64,000 nt of DNA from Sphingomonas alba (GCF_023516555.1 NZ_JAMGBD010000002.1:372001-436000), one strand, 5' to 3'; positions 44,676 to 53,778 are shown, counted from the stretch's first letter. Notes: a model not told the origin generated them from the letters alone. A program made the numbers and translations.

Positions 44676-45947
44676 TTAGAGCTGAGACCGGTCTGAAGGT
44701 GCCCACTCTTCAGGTTCGACGTCCTTGCGGATGAGGCGAAGCGCCAAGCCGGCGACTGTTCCCACCGCAATGGCAATGGTCAGGTCAGTAACGACTGTCA
44801 GGACCATCGTGAGGAAAAGCAGGTTGCGATCCCCTGTCCGCAATCTAAGCCGCTCACCCCAGCGATGGGGCTCGCTCATGACCCATGCGGTCACGATGAG
44901 CAGGCCCGCCAGGGCCGGCATGGCAAGATAACCGCAAAGCCAGCCCGCCCCGAGCGTGATGAGCAGGATCGCAAGCGCATGGACAATGCCTGCAATGGGT
45001 GTCCGGCCACCAGCCCGCACGTTTGTCGCGGTACGGGCGATTGCACCGGTTGCAGGCAACCCACCGAACATAGGTGAGGCAATGTTTGCCGCGCCTTGCG
45101 CGAGCAGCTCGGCGTTCGAGCGATGACGCCCGCCAATGATTCGATCCGCGACAATGGCCGAAAGGAGCGATTCCACGGCGGCCAAGAAGGCTATGACAAG
45201 GGCGGAAGGCAGCAAGGCGCTGATACGGGCGATGCTCACGTGCGGCAGCGAAGGTTCCGGCAGGCCGGCGGGAAGGGAGCCGAAGCGAGAGTAAATGGTG
45301 TCGACGGGCAAAGCGAGCAGGGCGATCGCAGCGGATGCTACGGCGATGACTAGGAGAGATCCCGGAAACCAGGGGGCGATGCGCCGGAGCAGGGCTATGC
45401 CTCCTACCGAGAACAGGCCAACGGCCAATGCCAACGGATTGATCATATCGCGAGCGGCCCAGAGAGCTGGTAGCGCCTGCACCAAATCGGCGGACACTCT
45501 TGTTGAAGAAAGCCCAAGCAAGTCCTTGAGCTGACTGACCGCGATGATGAGGGCAATACCGACGGTGAAGCCTTCGATCACCGGCTCTGGCACCAAGGTT
45601 ATGAAGCGGCCCGCCCGCAACAGCCCGCCGACGATGAGGATGACGCCCGCCATGAGTGTTGCGAGAAGAAGACCGTCGAATCCGTGCTGCTCGACTATGC
45701 CGTATACGACGACGATGAACGCACCCGTCGGGCCGCCAATCTGGACCCGGCTGCCCCCCAGCAATGAGATCAGGAAGCCAGCGATTATCGCGGTTACCAG
45801 TCCGGACTTCGGGTCGGCGCCGGACGCAATTGCAATCGCGATGCTGAGAGGCAGAGCAACAAGGGCGACTGTGATCCCGGCGAAGGCATCGCCAAGGAAC
45901 ATGCGCCAAGAATATTCGCGGATTGTCGTTAAGAGTTTGGGCTTCAC
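44676..45947 (-). CDS. SulP-family anion transporter lacking a STAS domain
   Basis: A 423-residue SulP permease with the N-terminal segment FAGITVALVALPLSIAIAIA and the family motif GGSRVQIGGPTGAFIVVV. The protein stops soon after the last membrane span (RKDVEPEEWAPSDRSQL), so the cytoplasmic STAS domain found in most 550-600-residue members is absent. SulP proteins carry bicarbonate, sulfate or dicarboxylates. The substrate cannot be told. Confidence 0.85.
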   Translation of the reverse strand: MKPKLLTTIREYSWRMFLGDAFAGITVALVALPLSIAIAIASGADPKSGLVTAIIAGFLISLLGGSRVQIGGPTGAFIVVVYGIVEQHGFDGLLLATLMAGVILIVGGLLRAGRFITLVPEPVIEGFTVGIALIIAVSQLKDLLGLSSTRVSADLVQALPALWAARDMINPLALAVGLFSVGGIALLRRIAPWFPGSLLVIAVASAAIALLALPVDTIYSRFGSLPAGLPEPSLPHVSIARISALLPSALVIAFLAAVESLLSAIVADRIIGGRHRSNAELLAQGAANIASPMFGGLPATGAIARTATNVRAGGRTPIAGIVHALAILLITLGAGWLCGYLAMPALAGLLIVTAWVMSEPHRWGERLRLRTGDRNLLFLTMVLTVVTDLTIAIAVGTVAGLALRLIRKDVEPEEWAPSDRSQL

Positions 45948-46024
45948 ACGACCGAGCTAACGATCTCGTTGCGACAGTTCAACGAAACTGCCCAAGGTCC
46001 GCAACGAGTCGAAAGCGGACATTA

Positions 46025-46145
46025 GCCGTCACGGAGTAAATCCGTGACGTCAGTCCTCGCTGCGCGAGGCTGGCCGGCATTCAATCTCTCTTCGCATAAG
46101 CTCCGGTTCGCTGCGCGAATCCTCCCTTATGCTCGGGATTTCATG
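46025..46145. repeat. Two-hairpin intergenic repeat, copy 3
   Basis: GTCACGGA/TCCGTGAC around GTAAA, then GTCAGTCCTCGCTGCGCGAG and a tail of small inverted pieces. It shares the plan of copies at 32911 and 35015. It sits between SulP and the glycine-zipper gene, in plus orientation although both flanking genes are on the minus strand. Confidence 0.55.
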
Positions 46146-46206
46146 TGTGGGTGGCCGGCGCCGAGTTGGGGGGTGGGTGCGAGGCGCCGGCCTAAGGAAT
46201 ATCGTA

Positions 46207-46509
46207 TCAGTGGCAGGTATAGCGGCTGCGATCGATCTCGCGGCCGACCAGGGCGCCGGCGGCGGCGCCGATAATCGTGCCCGTCGCGCGTTCGCCATGC
46301 GTGTCGATGGCACGGCCAACCAGCGCGCCGCCTGCGGCGCCGACGATCAGGCCCGTGGTGCCGTTGGGGCGATGGCAGCGCAGGCGGCCGTGGGAATCAC
46401 GCCAGACCTTGCCGTGATAATAGCCGGTGCGCGCATCGGCCGCCGTCGGCAATGCCGGGATGGCGAAAGCAGTCGCAGCCAAGGCAAGGATCGTTCTACG
46501 CAAACTCAT
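46207..46509 (-). CDS. Glycine-zipper 2TM domain protein
   Basis: A 100-residue exported protein: signal peptide of about 26 residues, then HGRLRCHRPNGTTG and a glycine-zipper helix pair (LIVGAAGGALVGRAIDTHGE, then GTIIGAAAGALVGREIDRSR). Two Cys residues flank the zipper. Such proteins sit in the outer or inner membrane; the function of this family is unclear. The ATG at 46509 touches the GGGAG; the TTG two codons later has better spacing and may be the real start. Confidence 0.8.
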   Translation of the reverse strand: MSLRRTILALAATAFAIPALPTAADARTGYYHGKVWRDSHGRLRCHRPNGTTGLIVGAAGGALVGRAIDTHGERATGTIIGAAAGALVGREIDRSRYTCH

Positions 46510-46708
46510 CTCCCTAATCTTCTTTCGTTGGAACCTGAGCGAAACGAACCGCAGATGCGAGGCGGAGTTAATGTTACCCGGCCCGTTAACGACGAACCGA
46601 GCCGATGATTCAGGCGGGACAGCGGTAAAAGCCGGGGAACAGGCTGCTGCCCTTGCCGTTCGGTCCGGCAACGCCGACATGATGGCGATCGATCAGGGAG
46701 AGAATACA

Positions 46709-47059
46709 ATGGCAAAGCCCGCAAAGGCGAAAGCCGGCAACAAGAAGAAAACCAAAAAGGCCGAGTCACGGGCGCTCGTGGTGGCCACCCCCAAGAGCGG
46801 CGGCGGATCGAAGAACAAGGCTGGCATCAAGGATCTCGCCAGCCTGCTGGAGCATCCCCTGGTTACCGAATTGCTGGCGGTCGGCGCGATGGCGGCGGTC
46901 AGTGCGATTGCCGAGCATGGCGTCAAGTCGCGCAACGGCGAGCTCAAAAAGGGATCGAAGGTGATCAAGAATGCCGGCAAGGCCGCGGCGACGGCCATGG
47001 GCAAGCGCCTGGTCACCGAGTTCGACGAAATCCGCAAAGCATCGAAGAAGAAGGCCTAG
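46709..47059 (+). CDS. Lysine-rich small protein (116 aa)
   Basis: A 116-residue protein. Residues 1-40 are Lys/Ala-rich (MAKPAKAKAGNKKKTKKAES), the middle has a hydrophobic helix (VTELLAVGAMAAVSAIAE) and the end is again basic (IRKASKKKA). GGGAGAG lies seven bases before the ATG. A nucleoid or membrane-associated role is possible from composition only. The upstream open frame to 46427 is a shadow of the opposite gene. Confidence 0.65.
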   Translation: MAKPAKAKAGNKKKTKKAESRALVVATPKSGGGSKNKAGIKDLASLLEHPLVTELLAVGAMAAVSAIAEHGVKSRNGELKKGSKVIKNAGKAAATAMGKRLVTEFDEIRKASKKKA

Positions 47060-47592
47060 GCGCGGATCAGCGTAATCCGGGCCTTGCCGACCCGGCGTTC
47101 GGCATCGATCGTCCAGCCGCCGGCATCGACGGGCTCTTTGGCTTCGGTCTCGATGGCCAGCCAACCGCTGTCGGCCAGCCAATTGGCATCGCGGACCGCC
47201 GTTACGACTGCCGATCCTGAGCCTGCGGCGTAGGGCGGGTCTGCGAGTATCAGGTCGAAGGGTTGCGCCGGCGCAAGTTTTGCCGCGGATAAGGGTCGCA
47301 AATCAGCCCTATCGGCGGCCTTCACCGAAGCAAGGTTCAACCGGATGGCTGAGAGCGCATTCCTGTCGTTCTCGACAAAGGTGACGTGCGCGGCACCGCG
47401 CGACAAGGCTTCCAAACCCAAGGCGCCGCTGCCGGCATAAAGGTCGGCGACGCGAAGGCCTTCGAAGCTGCCAATGCGGCTGACCAGCATGGAGAAGAGC
47501 GTTTCGCGCGTGCGATCGGCGGTGGGCCGAGTCCCCTGCCCTGCAGGCGCCTGCAAAGGCCGTCCGCGCCATTCGCCGGCGATGATCCTCAT
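47056..47592 (-). CDS. rsmD: 16S rRNA (guanine(966)-N(2))-methyltransferase
   Basis: A 178-residue methyltransferase that modifies G966 of 16S rRNA. SAM motif DLYAGSGALGLEALSRGA and the catalytic LILADPPYAAG are present, and the N-terminus RIIAGEWRGRPLQAP is typical. The ATG overlaps the stop of the upstream pseudouridine synthase (ATGA), so both rRNA-modifying genes are coupled. Confidence 0.95.
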   Translation of the reverse strand: MRIIAGEWRGRPLQAPAGQGTRPTADRTRETLFSMLVSRIGSFEGLRVADLYAGSGALGLEALSRGAAHVTFVENDRNALSAIRLNLASVKAADRADLRPLSAAKLAPAQPFDLILADPPYAAGSGSAVVTAVRDANWLADSGWLAIETEAKEPVDAGGWTIDAERRVGKARITLIRA

Positions 47593-48401
47593 TTCAGGGA
47601 CGAGCGGAAATTGGCGAGCTCGCCGGCGTCGACCTCCTCGATCTGGCCGGGCGCGAGGCCTTCAAGGCTGAGTGGGCCGTACGAGGTGCGGATCAGGCGC
47701 GACACCTGCATTCCAAGGTGCTCCAACACGCGCCGCACTTCGCGGTTCTTGCCCTCGGTGAGGCTCATCTCGATCCAGCGGTTGCGGCCGCTTCCGCGTT
47801 CGAGATTGGCATCAATCGACCCGTAGCGGACGCCTTCGATGGTGATGCCCTCCGACAAGTCCTCGAGCTGGGCCTGGGTGACATCGCCGAATGCGCGCGC
47901 CCGGTAACTGCGGACCACGCCGGTCTTTGGCAGCTCAAGCAGGCGCTTCAATTCGCCGTCGTTGGTGAGCAGAAGCAGGCCTTCGGTCATGAAATCGAGG
48001 CGGCCCACGGGCATCAGGCGGGGCAGGCCTTTGGGCAGCACGTCGTAGATCGTCGGACGTCCCTTGGGGTCGAACTCCGCCGTGAGTGCGCGCTGCGGCT
48101 TGTAGAACCGATAGAGGCGGGTCGCCTTGGCCGGCCGGACCGGCCTGCCATCGACCGTCAGTCCGGCAACGTCCTTCAGCAGGGTCGCCGGAGTCGTAAT
48201 TGTCTCCCCGTCGAGCGCGATGCGCCCTTCGGCGATCATCCGCTCAATCTCGCGGCGGGAAGCGATGCCGGCGCGGGCGAGCAGCTTGGCGATCCGCTGC
48301 GGACCTTCCTCGCGCGGCGGCGGCGGGCCCTTGCGGCGCTGCGGCGAAGAGCCTTTACTGCCGCGCGGCACCGGAGGACGCTTCGTTCGTTGCGGGGTCA
48401 C
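47589..48401 (-). CDS. Ribosomal large-subunit pseudouridine synthase (RluB-like)
   Basis: A 270-residue RsuA/RluB-family enzyme. An N-terminal S4 RNA-binding domain (IAKLLARAGIASRREIERMI) is followed by the catalytic domain with the essential Asp in MPVGRLDFMTEGLLLLTNDG, and RNRWIEMSLTEGKNREVRR. RluB makes pseudouridine 2605 in 23S rRNA; RluB versus RluE/RluF is a family guess. Start is GTG with AGGA upstream; a basic Pro/Arg tail precedes the S4 domain. Coupled to rsmD. Confidence 0.88.
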   Translation of the reverse strand: MTPQRTKRPPVPRGSKGSSPQRRKGPPPPREEGPQRIAKLLARAGIASRREIERMIAEGRIALDGETITTPATLLKDVAGLTVDGRPVRPAKATRLYRFYKPQRALTAEFDPKGRPTIYDVLPKGLPRLMPVGRLDFMTEGLLLLTNDGELKRLLELPKTGVVRSYRARAFGDVTQAQLEDLSEGITIEGVRYGSIDANLERGSGRNRWIEMSLTEGKNREVRRVLEHLGMQVSRLIRTSYGPLSLEGLAPGQIEEVDAGELANFRSSLK

Positions 48402-48425
48402 AGGGTTGGTCCTACCGGGGAAAGC

Positions 48426-48860
48426 ATGCTGTTCGGCAAGCGCAAGCGTATCGTCAAGCGTATCCTCGTCATCGAGGACGAGCCGCTGACCGCGTTCGAC
48501 AATGAAGTGATGATCAAGGATGCGGGTTACGAGGTCGTCGCCACCCATGACGATTTCGAGGAAGCGGTGGCCGCGCTCGACCGCGGGAAGGTCGACCTGA
48601 TCCTCAGCGACGTGCGGCTTCGGGGCAAGAAAACGGGCATCCATCTGGCCAAGGAAGCGCAGAAACGCGGCGTACCTTTGCTCTTCGTGACCGGTGCGCC
48701 ACCTGAGAATGCCTCCGACCTGGCCCTGGGCTGCCTGCATAAACCCTATTCGGCCCGGCAGTTGAGGAAGGCGCTGGAGGTGATCGACCAGCATCTCGCC
48801 GGCGAGCAGCCCAAAGTGCCGAAGGGAATGGAGCTCTACGCGCCCAAGCAAGCAGGCTAA
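48426..48860 (+). CDS. Single-domain response regulator
   Basis: A 144-residue receiver-domain protein with no output domain. The acidic pair is in VIEDEPL, the phospho-acceptor Asp in LILSDVRL (about residue 62), and Thr and Lys in FVTGAPP and LHKPYS. An N-terminal basic patch (FGKRKRIVKR) precedes the domain. It may be a phosphorelay partner in a two-component pathway; no kinase is near. It is divergent from the pseudouridine synthase with only 24 bases between starts. Confidence 0.85.
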   Translation: MLFGKRKRIVKRILVIEDEPLTAFDNEVMIKDAGYEVVATHDDFEEAVAALDRGKVDLILSDVRLRGKKTGIHLAKEAQKRGVPLLFVTGAPPENASDLALGCLHKPYSARQLRKALEVIDQHLAGEQPKVPKGMELYAPKQAG

Positions 48861-49999
48861 AGCGCTGCCTCGATCCGGGCGTGGAACTCTGCAATGCCCT
48901 GTTCGAGCGTGCCCAGCGTCGCCTCCTTGAGAAGGCCGCTTGTCAGGCCACGATGGCACAAAGCGGCAGCGTGGAAATCTTCCGCCGCGAATGTCCCGCC
49001 GTCGAGCAGGTCCCAGCTGCGCCGCCAGTGCGCTTCCGCTTCGTTGGTTTCGGGCCGCTCCGGGATCAGCATGAAATCCTCGACAAGGCAGCGGCCGACC
49101 GATTGCGGCATGACGACCAGGACGTTGATGTAGTCCGGGCTCATGATGACGATCGTGTTCGGGAAGATCTGGTAGGTGTAGGTGACCGCGCGGCGGAGAG
49201 CCGCCCAGTCGTCGCGATCGATCTCGGCAAGATATTCGGACCGGCCGACGGCCGCGCGTTGATGCGGGCCGATCATGTCGGCAACAGTGATGCCGTCGGC
49301 GAAGAAGGGCGCGATCGTCTGCGCGTGCAGCCGCTGGACATGATAGCTTTCAAGGAAAGCGTCGATCACCAGCTTCCAATTGGCGGCAACGTCATGGGTC
49401 TTGCGGCGGTAGAGGTGGTGGCCGCCGATCCCGAACGCGTCGAAATCCTCACAGAGCATGTCGATCTCGGCAAAATCTTCATTGCCGTCGCGCGAGAACC
49501 AGATGAGTCCGCCGCATTCATAGTCGCGGAACGGCATCAGGCCGTGATCGGCCTTGTCCATTCCCGGGAAACATTCGGCGCGCGGCAGGCCGATGAGCTG
49601 GCCGTCCGAGCGATAGGTCCAGGCGTGATAGGGGCAGACAATCCGCGAGGCCGGCGTCGGCTCGTCGTCCGTGTCGATCAGGCGGGTGCCGCGATGGCGG
49701 CAGACATTGGCAAGGACATGCGCCTCGCCTTGCCCGTCGCGCGACAGGATCAGCGGTGTGCCATAGCCGTCGTGGGCAACGGCGAGGTTCGGGGCGGGAA
49801 TGAGTGCGGACGGCGCTACGAGCAAAGGCAGCCTATGGAATATGCGCGCCTGCTCGGCCTCGAAGCGGTCGGTGTCGATATAGATTGAGGACGGGACGGC
49901 CTGGACGGCTTTGCCCATCACCGCCTCGCCGCGCGCCAGGGCTTCAGCGAGCGCTCGCTGGCCCGGGCTTGGCCGCAGGCTGCGGGTCGGCGCATCCAT
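48857..49999 (-). CDS. Rieske-type aromatic ring-hydroxylating oxygenase, alpha subunit
   Basis: A 380-residue oxygenase subunit. The Rieske [2Fe-2S] ligands are C100, H102, C122 and H125. The mononuclear iron site follows in NWKLVIDAFLESYHVQRLH. No beta subunit, ferredoxin or reductase gene is next to it. Its ATG overlaps the cmk stop by one base (TAATG), so it is translated from the same message as a housekeeping kinase. The substrate is unknown. Confidence 0.9.
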   Translation of the reverse strand: MDAPTRSLRPSPGQRALAEALARGEAVMGKAVQAVPSSIYIDTDRFEAEQARIFHRLPLLVAPSALIPAPNLAVAHDGYGTPLILSRDGQGEAHVLANVCRHRGTRLIDTDDEPTPASRIVCPYHAWTYRSDGQLIGLPRAECFPGMDKADHGLMPFRDYECGGLIWFSRDGNEDFAEIDMLCEDFDAFGIGGHHLYRRKTHDVAANWKLVIDAFLESYHVQRLHAQTIAPFFADGITVADMIGPHQRAAVGRSEYLAEIDRDDWAALRRAVTYTYQIFPNTIVIMSPDYINVLVVMPQSVGRCLVEDFMLIPERPETNEAEAHWRRSWDLLDGGTFAAEDFHAAALCHRGLTSGLLKEATLGTLEQGIAEFHARIEAAL

Positions 50000-50676
50000 T
50001 AAACTGGGTTAAGCTTATCCACTGAGTCGCGCAATCGTTTCTCTGCCAGATCGATCGCCGCGGAAATGGCGGCGTCGATGTCCATTTCGCTGGTGTCGAG
50101 GTGGATTGCGTCGACCGCTTCCTCCAGAGGCGCGGTCACTCGCGAGGAATCGCGCGCGTCGCGGGCCTTGAGGTCGATGACAACGTCTTCAAGATGCGCG
50201 GGCATGCCGCGCGACAGCAACTCGGCGACGCGGCGGCGGGCGCGCACCTCGACCGAAGCGGTGACAAACAATTTCACGTCGGCCTGCGGGGCGATGACGG
50301 TGCCGATGTCGCGGCCGTCGAGGACGGCGCCGCCGGCCTGGCCCGCGAAGTTGCGCTGGCGATCCAGCAGGCGCTCACGGACGGCTGGATAAGCAGAGAT
50401 TCGCGACGCTATGGAGCCGACGATTTCCGAACGCAGCTCTGGGTCGTCAAGCGAGATGGAGGTGAGGTCGCAAGCGCGGGTCGCCTCGAACTCACTGGCA
50501 GGATCGCCGCCAAAGCGGAACAGGTTAAGGGCGACGGCGCGGTACAAAAGGCCCGTGTCCATGTGCGGCAGCCCGAAATGCCGGGCGAGCGCCTTGGCGA
50601 TGGTGCCCTTGCCGCTTGCGGCGGGTCCGTCGACGGCAATGACGATCGCTCGCCGGGGGGTCTTCGCCTCGCTCAC
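49999..50676 (-). CDS. cmk: Cytidylate kinase
   Basis: A 225-residue kinase that phosphorylates CMP and dCMP. The P-loop [11 protein letters not shown] is at the N-terminus and the family's DGRDIGTVI near residue 125. The GTG at 50676 gives the usual length; a longer upstream frame is rejected. In many alphaproteobacteria cmk is between aroA and rpsA; here its neighbours are the Rieske oxygenase and a TIGR02300 gene. Confidence 0.95.
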   Translation of the reverse strand: MSEAKTPRRAIVIAVDGPAASGKGTIAKALARHFGLPHMDTGLLYRAVALNLFRFGGDPASEFEATRACDLTSISLDDPELRSEIVGSIASRISAYPAVRERLLDRQRNFAGQAGGAVLDGRDIGTVIAPQADVKLFVTASVEVRARRRVAELLSRGMPAHLEDVVIDLKARDARDSSRVTAPLEEAVDAIHLDTSEMDIDAAISAAIDLAEKRLRDSVDKLNPV

Positions 50677-50788
50677 AGGCCGGGCGCTTTGACAGGGCCG
50701 AACGCCTATGGCAAGGCGCCCGCCGATTGCCGCCGGCCCCGGCCGTCGCGGCACATGAACTGACCGCCTGACTGGAGAACATCTCACC

Positions 50789-51112
50789 ATGGTGAAGCCC
50801 GAATGGGGCACCAAGCGCACCTGTCCCAAATGCGCGACCCGTTTCTACGACCTCGGCAATGACGAGCCTGTGACCTGCATCGAATGCGGCACTGCGTTCA
50901 TGCCCGAGCCGGTGCTGAAATCGAAGCAGCCGCTGCCCTTCGAGGCGGTGGCCGCGCAGCCGGAGAAGGACGAGACCGCCGACGACGATCTCGCCGCCGA
51001 AGAGCTGGTTCCGGACGAGGACGAAGAGCCCAGCGCCGACGACGAAGTCGATCTGTCGACCGGCGATGAAGATCTCGGCGTCGCCACCGGCGAAAGCGAC
51101 GAAGACCATTGA
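50789..51112 (+). CDS. TIGR02300 family protein
   Basis: A 107-residue protein with a zinc-ribbon-like N-terminus: [20 protein letters not shown] and then [10 protein letters not shown] (four Cys in two CxxC pairs). A very acidic tail (about half of residues 65-107 are Asp or Glu) follows. The family is alphaproteobacterial, of unknown function, and is usually found next to this tRNA-Ala. It is divergent from cmk. Confidence 0.88.
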   Translation: MVKPEWGTKRTCPKCATRFYDLGNDEPVTCIECGTAFMPEPVLKSKQPLPFEAVAAQPEKDETADDDLAAEELVPDEDEEPSADDEVDLSTGDEDLGVATGESDEDH

Positions 51113-51190
51113 TTTAAAGGATTAACCCGCGCCGCACGAAGCTTCCGCTTGCACAACAGGAAGTTTTGCCTAAATGCGCGGGACTGGATC

Positions 51191-51266
51191 GGGGCCGTAG
51201 CTCAGCTGGGAGAGCGTCGCAATGGCATTGCGAAGGTCAGGGGTTCGATCCCCCTCGGCTCCACCA
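51191..51266 (+). tRNA. tRNA-Ala (anticodon GGC)
   Basis: 76 nucleotides with an encoded CCA. Acceptor GGGGCCG/CGGCTCC, anticodon stem TCGCA/TGCGA around loop ATGGCAT with GGC, and T-arm AGGGGTTCGATCCCCCT. A terminator follows. Confidence 0.97.
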
Positions 51267-51274
51267 TCCAAATA

Positions 51275-51299
51275 AAGGCCCGCTTCGGCGGGCCTTTTT
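51275..51299 (+). terminator. Intrinsic terminator after tRNA-Ala
   Basis: AAGGCCCGC-TTCG-GCGGGCCTT followed by TTTC. Confidence 0.9.
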
Positions 51300-51333
51300 C
51301 ATTGTGGTGCGGGAATAAGTGCTTTGCACATAC

Positions 51334-51363
51334 GAAAGCGGCGGCGTCTTTCGACGCCGCCGC
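51334..51363 (-). terminator. Terminator-like hairpin after the Flp pilin gene
   Basis: GCGGCGGCGTC/GACGCCGCCGC (11 bp, 4-base loop), 23 bases after the pilin stop on the minus strand, followed there by a short TTTCG. Confidence 0.7.
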
Positions 51364-51386
51364 CCCGTTTCAACCGTTTAACTGAC

Positions 51387-51548
51387 TTACGAGAGGTCAG
51401 ACGAAACGTTGTTGAAGGTGTCGCCGAGCTTCGAGCCAACGCTCGTCATGGCGGCAATGGCAGCAACGGCAATCAGGGCGGCAATCAGGCCGTACTCGAT
51501 CGCGGTCGCACCCTTGTTGTTGCGAATCAGCTTAAGAAACTTAGCCAT
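51387..51548 (-). CDS. Flp/Fap-type IVb pilin
   Basis: A 53-residue prepilin with a basic leader and the class IVb signature GATAIEYGLIAALIAVAAI (Glu at the +5-like position), followed by SVGSKLGDTFNNVSS. GGAGACCAGAG precedes the ATG at 51548. Such pilins build tight-adherence (Tad) fibres, but no cpa/tad assembly gene is in the window, so it must rely on genes elsewhere. Confidence 0.9.
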   Translation of the reverse strand: MAKFLKLIRNNKGATAIEYGLIAALIAVAAIAAMTSVGSKLGDTFNNVSSDLS

Positions 51549-51701
51549 CTCTGGTCTCCTCGTTCCACAATAAGGGGTCCACATCCCCCACCGGGCGTCT
51601 TGACGCGCATCCGGATGAGACCGTTTTGGCGAGAAGAGATTGAGAAAAGTTTAAATTGCCGAATTATCGGGCCGGTAACCATTTTTTCCCGAAGACGGCC
51701 T

Positions 51702-53675
51702 TCAGCGGTCGTTGAGCAGCTTGTCGAGGATGCTCGCGACGCGATCGATGACCTTCTCCGGGTCGCTCCATTCCTCGGGCAACGGGCTTTGCCGCTCACG
51801 CTCCGGCGGTGGCAGGGAGCGCCGACGATAATCGCGCGGCAGTGGCGGACCACGCGATCCGTCGACCGCAAGCGCGCTCGCCATGAAATTGTGCCAGATG
51901 CGCGCGGGGACGGTGCCTCCGGTCATCCGGCCGAGCGACTTTTCATCGTCGCGGCCAACCCAGACGCCGACGACGAGGTTGCCGGCGAAACCGATGAACA
52001 ATGCGTCACGATTGTTCTGGGTCGTACCGGTCTTGCCGAATGTCGGGACACCTAAAGCTGCGCGCTTGCCGGTTCCCTCGTTGGCCGCCGCCCAGAGCAG
52101 GTCGAGCATCGGTCCCCAATCGCGATTGCGATCGAGTTCGCCGCCGCGGCTGAAGAAAGACGAAAAACCCTCGTCCTCCTCGCCGAGCGGCAATCCGCGC
52201 GGCTTGATGGGGTAATGCCCGCTGGCGACAGCCGCATAGGCGCTGGTCAATTCCAGCAGGCTGACTCCGGCGGTACCGAGCGCGACGCTGGGCGAATTCG
52301 GCAGCGGCGAGCTGATGCCAAGCTCACGCGCGGCGCGCATGACGTTCTGGCGCCCTACTCGCTCAGACAGGCGCACGGCCGCCGCATTGCTGGAGCGCAG
52401 GAACGCCTCGCGGAGCGTGATCTCTCCGCGATAGACGCCGTCGCCGTTCGCCGGGGTCCAGCCGTCGACCGTGATCGGCCTGTCCTCGATCAGGTCGGTG
52501 GGCTTGTAGCCCGCCCTGAGCGCGGCGAGGTAGACGAAGAGCTTGAAGGCGGAGCCCGGCTGGCGGCGCGCCTGGGTCGCACGGTTGAACGCGCTCTTCC
52601 CATAATTTCGGCCACCCACCATGGCGACAATGCGGCCGTCCGGACGCATTGCGACCAGCGCCGCCTGGGCGTCGCCGATCGGGGCATTGGCGATGGTCCG
52701 CGAGGCGATGCGCTGAAGGTCGGCGTCGAGCGTCGTCTGCACCTTCACTTCGCCATAGTCAGCCTCAAACGCCTTCTGCGCCGCCGGCGCGACCCAATCG
52801 GCGAAGTAGGTGCCGGTCGGGACCCGGTCAGTCTGAGCGACGGGACGAGCTGACTTTGTCGAATGCGCGCGTGACTGGGAGATGACGCCGGTGTCGGCCA
52901 TTGCCTGGAGCACGAGACGGCTGCGCTTCTGGGCGAGTGCGAGGTTCCTGGTCGGTGCGAGACGGGACGGCGCCTGCACCATCCCGGCGAGCATCGCCGA
53001 CTGGGCCAGGTTCAGATTGTCCGGCGATTTGCCGAAATAATGCTTCGAGGCGGCGCGGAGCCCATAGACGCCGTCGCCGAAATAGACGGACGACAGATAA
53101 CGCGAAAGGATCTCGTCCTTCGTCAACCAGGCTTCCAGCCAGAAGGCAATAATGACTTCCTGCGCCTTGCGCTTGAGGCTGCGGTCCGAGCTCAGGAAAC
53201 TGGTCTTGGCGAGTTGCTGGGTCAGGGTCGAACCGCCCTGGCGGACTCCTCCGGCGTGAAAATTGGCGACCATCGCCCGGCCGATGGCGCGCGGGTCGAT
53301 GCCCCAATGGCTCCTGAAACGGCGGTCTTCGATGGCGATAAAGGCATTGGGCGTCAGTGGATTGAGCTCGGCGATGGTGACCGGCTCGTCCTTGACCGCA
53401 CCGCGCCGCGCGATCGGCTGGCCTTCGGAACTGAGCAGCAGCATGGCAGGATCGTCGAGCGGCTCAAGCGCGCGGCTCAAGGGCGCGGTGACGATGAGCC
53501 AGATCAATGTGACAAGCAGCAGGCCAGCGAAACCGTAAAGGCCCCATTTCCAATAGCGGCGCTTGCTGGGCTTGCCCGTCCCTTCAGACGGTGGCGAAGG
53601 GTCGACCGGGATCGGATCCGGCAAATCCTCGATGTTCCGTCCGTCCCGCCGCCAGATGGTGTCGCTGTCGCTCAT
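51702..53675 (-). CDS. Class A penicillin-binding protein (transglycosylase/transpeptidase)
   Basis: A 657-residue bifunctional peptidoglycan synthase. One membrane span (residues about 43-65) is followed by a GT51 domain with EDRRFRSHWGIDP and GGSTLTQQLAK, then a transpeptidase domain with S-A-F-K, S-S-N and K-T-G-T. The C-terminus is Pro/Arg-rich. The family includes PBP1A/1C; which one cannot be decided. It acts at the outer face of the inner membrane. Confidence 0.93.
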   Translation of the reverse strand: MSDSDTIWRRDGRNIEDLPDPIPVDPSPPSEGTGKPSKRRYWKWGLYGFAGLLLVTLIWLIVTAPLSRALEPLDDPAMLLLSSEGQPIARRGAVKDEPVTIAELNPLTPNAFIAIEDRRFRSHWGIDPRAIGRAMVANFHAGGVRQGGSTLTQQLAKTSFLSSDRSLKRKAQEVIIAFWLEAWLTKDEILSRYLSSVYFGDGVYGLRAASKHYFGKSPDNLNLAQSAMLAGMVQAPSRLAPTRNLALAQKRSRLVLQAMADTGVISQSRAHSTKSARPVAQTDRVPTGTYFADWVAPAAQKAFEADYGEVKVQTTLDADLQRIASRTIANAPIGDAQAALVAMRPDGRIVAMVGGRNYGKSAFNRATQARRQPGSAFKLFVYLAALRAGYKPTDLIEDRPITVDGWTPANGDGVYRGEITLREAFLRSSNAAAVRLSERVGRQNVMRAARELGISSPLPNSPSVALGTAGVSLLELTSAYAAVASGHYPIKPRGLPLGEEDEGFSSFFSRGGELDRNRDWGPMLDLLWAAANEGTGKRAALGVPTFGKTGTTQNNRDALFIGFAGNLVVGVWVGRDDEKSLGRMTGGTVPARIWHNFMASALAVDGSRGPPLPRDYRRRSLPPPERERQSPLPEEWSDPEKVIDRVASILDKLLNDR

Positions 53676-53778
53676 CCAAACCCTGTTCTGGGGACCTCGC
53701 CCTAACTGCCTTACTTAAGTAAAACAGTCCTTGGGACATATCCAGATGCTTGATGAACCCCGCTATAACGCTAGACGC

